Notes under the pieces: model-generated
What the model was told of the DNA's origin: nothing
The model's input: the letters and a program-made list of their open reading frames with translations, nothing else
Database searches by the model: none
From: Rhynchopus sp. YZ270_cl-10
Taxonomy: Eukaryota > Euglenozoa > Diplonemea > Diplonemida > Diplonemidae
Assembly: GCA_964035575.1 (NCBI GenBank)
Contig: OZ037923.1
Span: 248,001 to 312,000 of the forward strand
Direction: 5' to 3'
DNA: 64,000 nt
In this document: piece by piece, positions 51,839-62,751 of the stretch
How the letters are laid out: each line of letters starts with the position of its first letter
How positions within the stretch are numbered: position 1 is the first letter of the stretch
Made by a program: the position numbers and the translations under genes

Positions 51839-54793
51839 TCAAAACTCTGACGGTGACGCCATCGCTTCCTCCATCCACATCGAGCACTTCTGCAGCTCCG
51901 AATACCGCACCCGCCGCTGTGCCTGCGTCCTCTCGAGATCCTCCCTCGCGCAGTCCGCCTGCGACGGCGGGAGCTTCTGATGAAACACCCTGTACCTCCC
52001 CCGATACCGGTTCGGCGGGTCCTTTGGCGTTGCTGGGGTCAACACTGCCTTTTGCTTCTTCTTTGGCTTCCTCCGTTCGTCTATCATGTGAAGCTCATTT
52101 GTTGCCAACTTGAGAAATTCGTAATTTACCTTCACCTCCTTCATCACTACCGGAACCGTTTTTGGGGACGCCCTACTACGCATGGTACATAAAGCATGTC
52201 TCCAGCCATATGCATGCAACGCGGCACGTCCCGCACAAAGTGCCGCAAGGATGACAACAGAGTACGGTGTAAGCAGCACCTTCCTCCGCAGGGGGCGTGG
52301 AAGCGTGCGAAGCTCTGCCGCAGCCAGACGGAGGGCGAGGAGGCTCATGGCAGGAGGAGGGGGTGGTGAGGTGTCCACCACCTCCGCTACAGCAGCGTCA
52401 TGGTCTACCCCACTGCAGATGAATGCGGCAAAATGGTCGTACACACTGCGTGAAAGGAGAAGAGCCTTCAATTCCCGGTGGGTTTCTCCTGAGGATTTGT
52501 GCAGTGCCTTCCGCAGGCCTTGATTGTATTGGAAATTCTCCTGCGCGCTTGCAACCGCTTCTAGCGTAGTGGGTGGTAGGGTATTGTGGGAGCCACTGCT
52601 GCGTCTGGTGGCGCGTTCTCGTGCAGCGGCAGCTTTAGCTCGGCGGGCCTGTTGTATCACATCATAGTCTTTGCTTTGGGGAGAGCGGATCTGGACGTTG
52701 GCCTCATAGGTGAGCTTGCAGCCTTCTGTCTTGGTGACCAGCTTGCGTACTGCGGCCTCGAGAACCGTAAACTTCGTAGTATTGACCGGATCCGATACCG
52801 CACCAAGCGAGGCGTCTTCGTGGAGAAGCATGTCCACAAACCGGGTTCGCTTTTGCTGCGCCTCCCGCAGCTCGTCTTCGGTGCTGGAAAGCACCTTGGC
52901 TGCCGCGGACTTCCAGGTTTGGTACTGTGTGACGCGTTCGAGGGCTTCCCGGAGGGTAGGGTTTTTGCTTCGATTTGCCTTCGCTTCTTCTCCGGAGTAG
53001 AGACTAAGGAGTTCGAGAACGGCAAGACGAAAGACCCGTTTGTCTACACAAGCCTCTAAATCGAAGGAGGCGGACTCAGGGCTCATCCATAAAACATCTT
53101 CTTCCCATCCGCCTCGTGGGGTGCAAGGATAGAGAAGACAGCTGAAGCCAAACCACGACCCCAGCTCCGCCTTCGGCTTCCAAGGTTCTAGCGTGACTCT
53201 GAGAGTGGTGTCCGATTGGAAGGGGGCGAGGATCTTCTTCTTGAGGCGGTGCGAGAGCTGCGGGAGCAGGGTGTCGGCGATCTGTTCTATTTCCGCCCAA
53301 GCAACGTGCTCGGAGGAGGCTTGGCAGGACAGGCTTTTGAATAGTGTTAGTACCTCCGCTTCTAAGGCAACCCGCCCTGCCATGTGTCCATCCTCAACCC
53401 GGGCACGTCGTTGCGCGATACCTTTAAGTTTGCGAAGCAAAACTGCCCGCGTCGCGTCGAGGTACACATTGACGGTTCGTCCAAGAGAGTTCAGAATACG
53501 CACCTTCACCCCACGGAGCGCCCCCGCTTCGTGTGGGGCAAGAGAAATCGGTCCGTCGGTGTCTTCTGTTGGGGCAACGTCGATTCGTTTTGATTTGTCT
53601 ATCTTTTTGGGGCTGTTTTGCAGCTCCACCGCAAAAGCTTCATCCATATAAGTGTCAATATTCTGGATACTCTGCTTCAAATACAGGTAGTCTTGGTGGA
53701 AACGGTGTCGCGATAAAAGGTCTTCCGGGATGTGTCGCGCGTCTTCTGCGTCTTTCGCGATAAGCTTGGCCTGCTTCCGTTCTTTTACATAGCGTTGTAC
53801 ACAGGCGGCAGTGCGTTTGGCGGTTAGCTCATGCCGGGTGATTTTGAACATACTCTCCTCCTCGATCCATTTTGCCTCCCAGATGTTCATTGCGTTGGCG
53901 ACTTCCTTTTCGATAAGTTTGAGGTGTTCGTGGTATATGTCAAGCATCCAGAGGTCCCCTGGTGTGTCCTCCCCGTCTGAGGAGTTGGTCAGCTCGGTGG
54001 CGAAGTGTGCGACACATTCCGCGATTCCGTCGACCTTCTCGCGGATGGACTGCTTCACCTCGCGTTTTTCTTCTTCTCTGCGTAACATCTTTTCTTGACG
54101 CGCTTTGGTCAGTTTGAGAAGTTCCTTCGTAGGAGTGTTCGCTGTCGGTACCGTAGGCAGCTTCCAGGCCGGAATCATTTTATATACATTCTGCAGATCC
54201 TTCATATCAAAGTACATCGGTCCATACAGTTTCGGCACTAAAATCAAAGTACACTTCACCACCGCGATCGCACAGCATAGCGCCACCGCAGTGCAGGCCG
54301 GCGTATTGTATCTGGAAACAAGCTGGCGTTTTGGGATTGCGAAGAGCGAGGCCTCCCCTATTCGCTTCGTTTTCACCTTGGAGCCGGCCTGGCGGGTGAT
54401 CCCGCACCCTTCGGGGAGGACGCGGAGGCCTAGCAAAGCGCCTTCCATTGCGCCAGAGAGCGGGAACCACAGCTCCTTCCATTTGCCGGTGTCCAGAGCG
54501 GAGATGTCGAGGACGCAGCGGCCGACCTCCTCCTTTTCGTATAGAGTAGAGGAGTTGACGATCGTGAAGTACACCGACTGCATCTTCGCGTTGGCGGACA
54601 CATCCGATTCGCAGACAAAATCCCACAGCGCGCCAAGCATGTCATCGTGCTTGGCATGATCTGTCAGCGGGCGCGATTCAGTCTTGTGTTCTATCTGACC
54701 AACGTAAGCACGGCACGTTAAATGCGAGGCTTTCAATGTAATGTTCCATGTCGGGAAAAAGGCGCCGTAAATGTGTATGAACACAATGGGCAT
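51839..54793 (-). CDS. 984-aa protein with possible N-terminal C2 domain
   Basis: Single long exon starting MPIVFIHIYGAFFPTW. Residues 1-125 alternate strand-like stretches (WNITLKASHLTCRAYVGQ, MQSVYFTIVNSS, RCVLDISALDTGKWKELWFP) in the pattern of a C2-type domain, which binds membranes or proteins; this is a weak structural call. Two hydrophobic segments stand out: ACTAVALCCAIAVVKCTLIL (about 183-202) and YSVVILAALCAGRAALHAYG (about 840-859). Between them lie charged, helical and probably coiled-coil regions rich in E, K and R. The C-terminus is basic and hydrophilic. No catalytic motif was recognised and the function is unknown. The 3' end abuts a dispersed repeat. The start is preceded by a pyrimidine-rich tract with ATATCAG about 13 bases upstream. 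Confidence 0.75.
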   Translation of the reverse strand: MPIVFIHIYGAFFPTWNITLKASHLTCRAYVGQIEHKTESRPLTDHAKHDDMLGALWDFVCESDVSANAKMQSVYFTIVNSSTLYEKEEVGRCVLDISALDTGKWKELWFPLSGAMEGALLGLRVLPEGCGITRQAGSKVKTKRIGEASLFAIPKRQLVSRYNTPACTAVALCCAIAVVKCTLILVPKLYGPMYFDMKDLQNVYKMIPAWKLPTVPTANTPTKELLKLTKARQEKMLRREEEKREVKQSIREKVDGIAECVAHFATELTNSSDGEDTPGDLWMLDIYHEHLKLIEKEVANAMNIWEAKWIEEESMFKITRHELTAKRTAACVQRYVKERKQAKLIAKDAEDARHIPEDLLSRHRFHQDYLYLKQSIQNIDTYMDEAFAVELQNSPKKIDKSKRIDVAPTEDTDGPISLAPHEAGALRGVKVRILNSLGRTVNVYLDATRAVLLRKLKGIAQRRARVEDGHMAGRVALEAEVLTLFKSLSCQASSEHVAWAEIEQIADTLLPQLSHRLKKKILAPFQSDTTLRVTLEPWKPKAELGSWFGFSCLLYPCTPRGGWEEDVLWMSPESASFDLEACVDKRVFRLAVLELLSLYSGEEAKANRSKNPTLREALERVTQYQTWKSAAAKVLSSTEDELREAQQKRTRFVDMLLHEDASLGAVSDPVNTTKFTVLEAAVRKLVTKTEGCKLTYEANVQIRSPQSKDYDVIQQARRAKAAAARERATRRSSGSHNTLPPTTLEAVASAQENFQYNQGLRKALHKSSGETHRELKALLLSRSVYDHFAAFICSGVDHDAAVAEVVDTSPPPPPAMSLLALRLAAAELRTLPRPLRRKVLLTPYSVVILAALCAGRAALHAYGWRHALCTMRSRASPKTVPVVMKEVKVNYEFLKLATNELHMIDERRKPKKKQKAVLTPATPKDPPNRYRGRYRVFHQKLPPSQADCAREDLERTQAQRRVRYSELQKCSMWMEEAMASPSEF

Positions 54794-55787
54794 TTGGAGG
54801 TGTGTCTGATATGGGTGGGGAGAGAACTGGGGGTAGCAAAAGGAAAGAAACGTTTATCAAAGAATAGGTTAAGAAATGAATATGATACGTGGTGCGTAAA
54901 CATCTAAATATACGGTAGGGGATGTCACGTTGAAAGAGTAATGTCAGACGTTACAACGGATCTGACGCTGTATATACTAATATTATGATAGCCCCGTCCT
55001 TGGTGGGAGCGTGGACGGGTAGTAGTAACACAGACGGAAGGAAGGTGTATATCATTGTGAGAAAATACGAACGAGGTGACGCAACGTCGAGGGAAACCTA
55101 CACACAAAAGGGCATATAATGTGAACGTTCCGCTTGGGTGGACGTGCCGAAGAGGTGTGCTGGTGCTTGGGCCATCACCTAAACAATGTTCTTAAAGAAA
55201 CGTTGAAACCGCGCTCGTATACTCGTTTTGTACACTTATCTCGCAATTTTTTGCTAAGTGCAGAAGAAGGCGCTGGTCCTCGGAATGAGGAACTGCAGTA
55301 CGCAAGCAACACGTACACGTCCGCGGAGTACATCTGGGGGCTTCCATGACCTCCAAAACAGTGGGCCCCCTCTCGCTCTCCAGTACCGCTGAGAGAAGAA
55401 GAATTGCAGTCGCGAGACGCGAAGCGATGCGAGTGGAAGATGAGAAGCACAAGGCGAAGCACCTTTAAAAACGTGTGAAGGCCAGGGCAGTGGCTGATGG
55501 GCGAGTTCCTGTGACAAGTTTGTACGCCTTGTCCAACGAGTTGCATGAGGAGTACGAGAAATTAGGAGTGTATCTGAAGGAAACACACGGCAATGGGAGA
55601 ACGGATTCGTCTTTATTTTGACGTGCCAGCTCATACAGCTACGGCAAGAGGGTGGAGTCAAGAGAAAAAAAGGTGGGGAGAAGGGAGGGAGAGGAAGTCG
55701 TATCTTTCGCACTAAGTGGAGTGGGGGGGGGAAGGGGAAGAAGGGGTACTGAGACGGGACGGCAACTTTTTTTTTAGTTTTCATATT
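54794..55787. other. Intergenic region with a relic
   Basis: Apart from the relic at 55134-55617 nothing is supported. 55660-55740 is purine-rich on the plus strand. Confidence 0.45.
55134..55617 (+). pseudogene. Unrecognised gene relic
   Basis: From 55348 a frame encodes LSLSSTAERRRIAVARREAM, a charged stretch, one stop (about 55465), then continues in frame through VPVTSLYALSNELHEEYEKL to 55617. Composition looks coding on both sides of the stop. The preceding open stretch (55134-55347, ending TYTSAEYIWGLP) may be an earlier part in another frame. The family was not recognised. Confidence 0.45.
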
Positions 55788-56523
55788 CAGGGCGTTCGCT
55801 ATCGCCATCGTTTTTTCCTGATCGTGGCGAAATGCCAAAAAACCCGAAATTTTTGCTTTTTTACTAGTGCTTAAAATAGGTCAAAAAAAATTTTCCCGCC
55901 GGAGAGAAGCTAGTTCGTGGGGGTGAATCCCCGGTACTGAGTGGTCGAAAAAAAATTGCGATTTGCGCGTGATCCCTTCCCCAGCACTAAAACCAGCAAA
56001 ACGATGGAGAATTTCATCAATCCCCCCCTCACTGAGGGTCTCTTTGTGCTGTTTAATCAAACAGATGTACAAGAGAGAGGCATCTGTCATATGAGACTTC
56101 ATCCTTAGTTTGATTATTTTCAATCAACTAAAACGTCTCTCTGCCGTTGAAGGTAGAGTTGACACGAGTAGTGACACCTTCTATAACAGGGGGTACGGGA
56201 CACCTTCAGCAGACTGCAGGATTGAGGAGCGAGCGGGAGTGCTGGGGAAACTTACTTTCACGGCAGGCGGGTTTGCGGATGATTTTGAGTACAGTGGACA
56301 TGCACCCCTCTGCGACCCCCCCTCCGGGGGGGTCGACAGGTTGGGGGGGAGAAATCTCTCTCTCATTTTTTTTTTCCCCCCTTTTTTTTTTTATTTATTT
56401 ATTTATTTATACAGGGTTTCGCCCCGGTGGGGCGAAGCCCTGGGGCGAAATAAAATGTCATTTTTTCAGGAAAAGATTTTTTTAACGAAAAAAAATATTT
56501 TTCGCCCCGGGGCGAACGCCCTG
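55788..56523. mobile_element. hAT-like MITE, copy 1
   Basis: Ends CAGGGCGTTCGC and GCGAACGCCCTG are inverted and flanked by an exact 8-bp duplication TTCATATT (55780-55787, 56524-56531). The interior is close to the copy at 57927-58701 and carries a TTTA-repeat tract and CGCCCCGG palindromes near the right end. No transposase. Confidence 0.92.
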
Positions 56524-56723
56524 TTCATATTTTTTTTCTTGTTTCTATCATTCATCATTGGCAAGAATAACCGCGATTCTAAACCAAGCAAGGAAAGACA
56601 TGCACATGGAAAATAGTTTTACTTTTTAAAAGTGGTTTTGCTTTTTTTTGGCTAGATACTACGGAGTTATTATTCTTGTAAATTTTGCCGGCTCTTTTTT
56701 TCCCGGCGGATTTCCCCCCTCCC

Positions 56724-58540
56724 TCAGTGCCCGTTCGTAAGCGACGGGAAAGGCTCCGCATCTTGCGCGGCCATGAGCGCCCGCAACCGTTCCGCCTCTT
56801 GCTGAAGGGAGCGGAGCTCTGCAGAGGACCCCTTCATCTGCTCCCGAAGACGCTTCTTCTCGCCTTCGTTGCTCTTCGTCAGGTTGCCAACTGAGAGAAA
56901 AAATTTGTTTGGTTATTATCGCACAGTTTTTAATAATGAGAATAATGAGAGAGCTGCAGGAGGGGTGTTTAATATGCCGGTCTAAATTAAAGGAGTTGCC
57001 CCGGGAGTACACGAACGGGACGAGCCTGCTGTCACAGTGGGACGAAGAGCGGTGGGTTGTGTACAAAACCTTAGGAAAAGTGTCTATAATGCAGCCAATT
57101 GAGTAAAAAAAAGATTTTTCTGCGAAGTGTGTGTGGTAAGGGGGGAAGGGAGAATAAAACATTACGAAATCTTAATGTACACACTTTGTTGATTCTAAAA
57201 ACGGGGTGGGGAAAAAATCGCGAATAGAAAAAATGGGTGAGATATTGAAAAGTTGGAACGCTTCCTCACCCAGATCACACACATATGTCACAAGTGTCAT
57301 GTCCCCGAAAAACAAAACCTCCACTCTCAGTTTTGCAAGCTTCATTTCCGCTTTTTGATTTTTCTCGGCAATTATCACAGACACCACGAGGTATACCTTC
57401 GTATCTCAGCGATTCTACAACATGTGCCTTCTCCTTCAGCTTCTTGTCCAGGTCTGCAATCGCCTTAGGGTTCACCTTGGACTGGTTCGCCGCACGGATC
57501 TTCATTTGGAGTACGTTGATCTGCTGCTGCTGCTGCTTCATCGTTTTTTCGTCGTTTTCCTGTGTGTGTGTTTTTTTTTTTTTTTGCATTATTTCTGTGC
57601 CATTCTACGTTTTGTAATACTTCCAGTGCTTCTCCTCAAATCACCTTTTTTGAAGACAAAACAGCAACGAAATATCATTTTGACTCCTTTTACCCAGGCA
57701 ATGAGGCCTAAAGGGGGGGGAGGGATAATTGTAGTGGGGGATAACTGTAGAATGGCGGATAAAATAAAAAATATCGCCAGTTTTTTCTTCTCAAAAAATG
57801 GGGGATAATTGTAGTGGGGGATAAAAAAAAATATCTCTCTTTTTTCCCACCTGAATATCCCCATCCCCAACAAGGAAAATCCACACCAAAAACGCGATGT
57901 GGGAAGTGGGGGATAACTGTAGTGGGCAGGGCGTTCGCTATCGCCATCGTTTTTTCCTGATCGTGGCGAAATGCCAAAAACCCCGAAATTTTCGTTTTTT
58001 TACTAGTGCTTAAAATAGGTCAAAAAAAATTTTCCCGCCGGAGAGAAGTTAGTTCGTGGGGTGAATCCCTGGTACTGAATGGTCAAAAAAAATTTGCTAT
58101 TTGCGCGTGATCCCTTCCCCAGCACAAGTGATATTACAGCTGAACTTTCCTGATACTAAAACCAGCAAAACGATGGAGAATTTCATCAATCCCCCCTCAC
58201 TGAGGGTCTCTTTGTGTTGTTTAATCAAACAGATGTACAAGAGAGGCATCTGTCATATGAGACTTCATCCTTATTTTGATTATTTTCAACTCTCTGCCGT
58301 TGAAAGTAGAGTTGACACGAGCAGTGACACCTTCTATAACAGGGGGTACGGTACACCTTCAGCAGACTGCAGGATTGAGGAGCGAGCGGGAGTGCTGGGG
58401 AAACTTCCTCTCACGGCAGGCGGGTTTGCGGATGATTTTGAGTACAGTGGACATGCACCCCTCTGCGACCCCCCCTCCGGGGGGGTCTACAGGGTGGTGG
58501 GGAGAAATCTCTCTCTCTCTTTTTTTTTTTTTTTCCCCCT

Positions 58541-58587
<47 letters not shown>

Positions 58588-59687
58588 TACAGGGTTTCGC
58601 CCCGGTGGGGCGAAGCCCTGGGGCGAAATAAAATGTCATTTTTTCAGGAAAAGATTTTTTTAACGAAAAAAAATATTTTTCGCCCCGGGGCGAACGCCCT
58701 GGTAGTGGGGGATAAAATAAAATAAAATGGGGGAGAAAAAACGGGGGATAATTGTTTTATCCCCCACCCCCCTTTACGCCGCTGGAAAAAAAAGGTTGAC
58801 TTGATGTGCTAAAAAGGTAACATAAAATGGTATACCTTGAGGTGTTTCAGCTCTGTGATCTTGTCTTTGGTCTGCCGCACCTCTTCGAGGTGCTGGTCTC
58901 TCGCTGCGTTGATGCGAGCCTCGACCTCTTCCACACTTTGCAGCTTCTTTGCTTGGTTGCGGTGCACATTCTCGAGCGAGCGGTTGTCCTCCTTGAGCAC
59001 CTCCACCTCACGCAGCTTCTCATTGAGCACGTTCTGCAGCTCTGCTAGACGTCCTGCTGCATCGCTTTGCCGGAGCTGCTCATTCAGCTTTGTATTCGCA
59101 CGCCGCAAGCGGTCAATGTCTTTCTGCAGTTTATCTACATCTTGGTTCTGCACTTTCTGCATTCTAGTAATCTGCACAATCTTCTCCCCTCTTTGGTTCA
59201 ACGCGTCATCCAACTGACCGTTCAACGACAACAACTGCTGTCTTAACCCTTCATTCGCCTTTTTCAACACTTTAATCTCTGACAGTTCTTCTTCTGTCGC
59301 GCTGTCGACGGACGCATCTTCCTTCGCTTCTGCCCTCGCAGGGGGTGTCGACACAGGAGAAAACCCATTAGAAGCGGTAGGACCGCTCTCCGGTGTGTCC
59401 GGAAGTGAGCGGGCTGGGGGGGTGCTGGAGCGAGAGGAGGAGGAGGCAGAGGCGGAGTCTGGGCTTGCGGGTCGGTCTGGTGTTTGTGCAGGAGGTGGGT
59501 CAGAGGCGGTGGGCTCGGCAGTGGGTGTTGGTGCGATGGAGTCGTCTGCGTCAGGTGCAGGTGGTGGTGGTGGTGGGGGTGGGGGTGATGACGCAGCAGG
59601 GCTGTCTGCTGCAGGTGTAGCTGCCTTCGGTGTCTGGTCAAAGTCGTCGGAATAGTCGTCACTGTAATCGAAGCTTTCCTCAGACAT
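56724..59687 (-). CDS. Coiled-coil protein, 393 aa, three exons
   Basis: Exons on the minus strand are 59687-58836, 57559-57397 and 56890-56724 (phases 0 and 1). The N-terminus is acidic (MSEESFDYSDDYSDDFDQ), followed by a 100-residue Pro/Ser/Ala-rich region with a run of nine prolines. From about residue 130 to the end the protein is coiled coil (VLKKANEGLRQQLLSLNGQL, KLQKDIDRLRRANTKLNEQL, then a glutamine run leading to INVLQMKIRAANQS). It ends EPFPSLTNGH. No domain identity is assigned; a flagellar or centrosomal role is only a guess from composition. Intron 1 contains a TA-type element that itself contains a hAT-like MITE, and intron 2 contains a gene relic. Confidence 0.8.
56945..57106 (+). 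pseudogene. Relic of the gene seen at 48787-49167
   Basis: Encodes LKELPREYTNGTSLLSQWDE then ERWVVYKT, very close to the end of 48787-49167. It lies in antisense orientation within intron 2 of the 393-aa coiled-coil gene. Confidence 0.7.
57711..58774. mobile_element. G-rich TA-flanked element interrupted by a hAT MITE
   Basis: Ends AAGGGGGGGGAGGGATAA and TTATCCCCCACCCCCCTT are inverted and flanked by TA (57709-57710, 58775-58776). The unit GGGGGATAATTGTAGT recurs at least five times inside. Without the nested hAT MITE it is about 280 bp. It lies in intron 1 of the coiled-coil gene. Confidence 0.85.
57927..58701. mobile_element. hAT-like MITE, copy 2, nested
   Basis: Same ends as copy 1 (CAGGGCGTTCGC) with the 8-bp duplication GTAGTGGG (57919-57926, 58702-58709), which is a piece of the host element's repeat unit. 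Longer than copy 1 mainly through a longer TTTA tract (58545-58588) and an extra 20-30 bp near 58128-58150. Confidence 0.93.
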
Positions 59688-60580
59688 TTTTTTTTTTTTT
59701 GGCCTTTTTTTGCCTGTGTTGTGTATTTTTTTTTCTGGTGGTGGTGGTAAAAAGAGAGAAGGCTTGGATAAAGAAAACAAAAATGAGGAGCGCTGAATGT
59801 GATGAATGTGAATACCTAAAAAAAAAAAATGCGGGTTTTTTGTTTGGGAGAACGGAGAAAACAAAAATACTCGGGGGTTTGTGCAACTCTCCAAAGATGG
59901 AAATCTTTTGTGGGGGTTTTGAAGAGCATACGAAACCACAACACCCCCTATGGGTTTGTCGAAAGGATGCACAGCAGAAGCTGGAGAAAAATGGAGCCAG
60001 AGCTAGAAAAGAACCCCCCACCACCACAGGCAGCTAGGAAAGGCGGAATCAGAGACACGCTGGACTAATCAAAAAGGCCGCACAAAAGGTACTGATCAAC
60101 GACCAGCATTTCCTACATTATTTTTATTTTTGTGTCTCCAGCGCGCAGAACCTTAGTACTCGATCAACAACCATGACCAGTCCACTATGTTCTGCTTTAT
60201 AATATCCCCAAGAGAGGAGGTGCCTCACACTAAAAAGAAACGCAGTGAAGCCACTCAAGGTGCGTCACCCTCCCCTACATACGCAACACTCAACATCCCC
60301 GAAAAACCCCCACCTTAAAAAAAATACGACTTCTTCCGCCGTCGCAACCGTTGCACAAGAGGAGGTGCCTCACGCATAAAAGTGAAGTTGACAGTGCAAA
60401 ACGCCTCTGGGACGCAGGCACCGACACTCCGCGGGTTTATCGAACCCCCCGGAGTGTTGCGCTTGGGAGTGGCATAAAAAGAAACGCATCTTTCGGCTTC
60501 ACCCAAGGTATGAGCACCTCCTGTCTCATACTGCACTCGACATCCCCGGAAAAATCCCACCCCTTTTTTTTCTTCCTAAA
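59688..60580. other. Intergenic region with duplicated 3' gene end
   Basis: 59688-60200 shows no gene. 60205-60540 carries a duplicated copy of the 3' end of the ankyrin gene (about 60318-60360) and a dispersed module (60378-60475). Confidence 0.55.
60318..60475. repeat. Duplicate of ankyrin-gene 3' end plus dispersed module
   Basis: TACGACTTCTTCCGCCGTCG then CAACCGTTGCACAAGAGG repeats 60582-60619, the last codons of the ankyrin gene. It is followed by CAAAACGCCTCTGGGACGC and the hairpin ACACTCCG...CGGAGTGT, a unit also found at 43985-44045. Confidence 0.8.
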
Positions 60581-62751
60581 TTACGACTTCTTCCGCCGTC
60601 GCAACCGTTGCACAAGAGGGGTTTCGACTGCAGGTGTGTCCTGCTCTGCCTCTGCTGCTGCCTCGGCCGCCATGGCTTTGTGGTGCTCAGCTGCTGCACG
60701 CTCCTCAGCGGCCTTGAAGATCTGCAGCTCTTGATTGCGGCGCACAAAGTCTCGCGACGCAGGCAGCACGATGCGCGCACGCTGCAGCTTCTCCAGCGCC
60801 TCGACCAGCACACTGAGGCACATCCGCGTCTCAATCTCATCCTTGTCGACACCCCACTGCAGCAGCAGCACCGCCCACTCCACCCGCAGGTCCCGCTTCG
60901 CAAGCGCGAGCTCGACACAGTTCTTCCCTTCGGAATCTGTTTCATACGCGCTGATTGTTCTGTTCAGAGAAATTCATGATATTTTTTTAGGATACGCTAC
61001 GTGGTTATCCTCTCTGTGGAAGATAGAAACTTAACGCTCACACAAAAAAAAAGCACCGTTGATGACAATCGGTATCACACAGCAGTTCAGCTGTCTGGCT
61101 TTGGTAAGAATGTTGGCATATATCGTACTGCTAACATAATACTATACTGACCGTAAAAAAGGGCAAACTCTCCTAAAAAAATCCCGGAAAAGGTCAAACA
61201 TTTTGGTCAGAATATGTTGGTACGGTAATAGAAAAGTTTATAAGATGACACTCAGCCTCTCATAATGTGATGCAAACCATATGGGGGAAAGCGATGCAAG
61301 GGCAATATACCTTCCCTCCTGCTGCGGCAGGGTGAGCAGTCTCGCGAGGTTGTGGTTGTCCTCTGCTATCGCGATGTGGAGTGCGGTGTAGCCATCGGAG
61401 GGGCGGCACTTCTCGAGCTGCATCTGCGTGGCGAGCGCCATGAAGGCCTCGTGGCCCTTCTTCGCGTTGAACGCAGCGGAGCCAGCAGCGATGAGCAGCG
61501 GTGTCATGCCTGCTTTGTCCGCCACCTCGACCGAGGCTCCGATGTTGCGCAGTGCGTGCGCCATCACCACGCGGCCGTGCTTCACGGCGACGAGAAGCGC
61601 CGTGTCGCCCTTCTTGTCCTTCGCAGAGAGCGCCTCGTGTGTAGCCAGCTTCCGGAGCAGCTTCCGTGCGGCGCTGCAGGCAAACTTATCCCCGCAGGCG
61701 GCGACGTGGAGGAGTGTGCGGCCTGTAGTGGGGTTGCGCGAGCTGGGGTCGTACCCGATCTGCATCAGGCTGAGATGAGGGGGGGGTGGGGTTAGGAGGA
61801 GTGTGTAGGAGAGAGTGAGGAAAGTCGTTTTATCGTGACAATACAGCATCAAGTGTGTGTTTGATAACTAATAGGGGTAATTCTTGTAGAATATGGCCCC
61901 ATCAAGTGTGTGTGTGTGTGTGTCTTGCCAATAAAATATGGAACGGCGAAAGCTCAAAATTGTGGGGGAGGAAAAACTAAATACCTACTCGCCTGACTCA
62001 ACATCCCCGATTTCACTGCCGTTTCCAGCCTGAGGTGGTGTTTTCTGTTCTTCTCCACATCGTGCTGCGGGAGTGCCGCCGCAGCCTGCGCCTCCTCACT
62101 TCGTTTTATCATCAGCCTCGCCCGCGTCCTTCCCGCAAACGCCTTCGCATTCATCAACCCCTTCAGCCGAGCGAAGGTCTTCGTCATCATTGCACCCTCC
62201 TCCCCCTCCTCCTCCCCCCCTTCCCCATCCCCCACACCCAAAAACAAATAGTCCCCATGGCTGTCACCTTCCGGGCGCACCATCACCTCTGCCCCCAACA
62301 TCGAGGCGCCATTTTTTTCATTTGAATCCTCCCCTTCCTCTTTTACCTCCTCCCCCTCTTCCTCCGTTGCCGGAGGGGGTTCTGGATAGATGAAGACGTC
62401 ACGGCGTTTGGGGGAGGATTTGTCTAGGCGGTCGAGGGTGATGTGGTTTTGAGGGTCGAGGAGGGAAAATGCCTTGTGTGCGTCGGTGAGGGCTGTGAGG
62501 GTTGTGCCGATGTCGTGGCAGAGGGGGAGGTTGGGGTCGTGTTCTCGTAGGGCGGAGTGGTGACGAGAGAGCTCCTCGGTTGCGGAGTAGAAGGTGCGTT
62601 GCAGCTCTGCCGTGCGCGAGAAGGTCTGCTCCAGAAGCACCCGCGCCTCATGGAGCTGCCGGTGCACCTGCTGCAGCTGTCTGTCGGCAGCGCTCAGATT
62701 GACGTGCTGGCAGCACCACGGACACCAACGTCTTTCTTCCTCCTGCGGCAT
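60581..62751 (-). CDS. Ankyrin-repeat protein, 534 aa, three exons
   Basis: Exons on the minus strand are 62751-61985, 61769-61311 and 60959-60581 (phases 2 and 2). Exon 1 starts MPQEEERRWCPWCCQHVNLS, where the CPWC pair may be half of a metal site, continues with a coiled coil and an acidic, glycine-rich linker. Exon 2 encodes at least four ankyrin repeats: GRTLLHVAACGDK, KKGDTALLVAVKHGR, KAGMTPLLIAAGS and SDGYTALHIAIAEDN. Exon 3 adds a helical region (VEWAVLLLQWGVDKDEIETR) and an alanine/glutamate-rich tail ending VQRLRRRKKS. Ankyrin repeats bind other proteins; the partner is unknown. The last codons are duplicated just downstream. The start is the first ATG of the frame. Confidence 0.85.
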
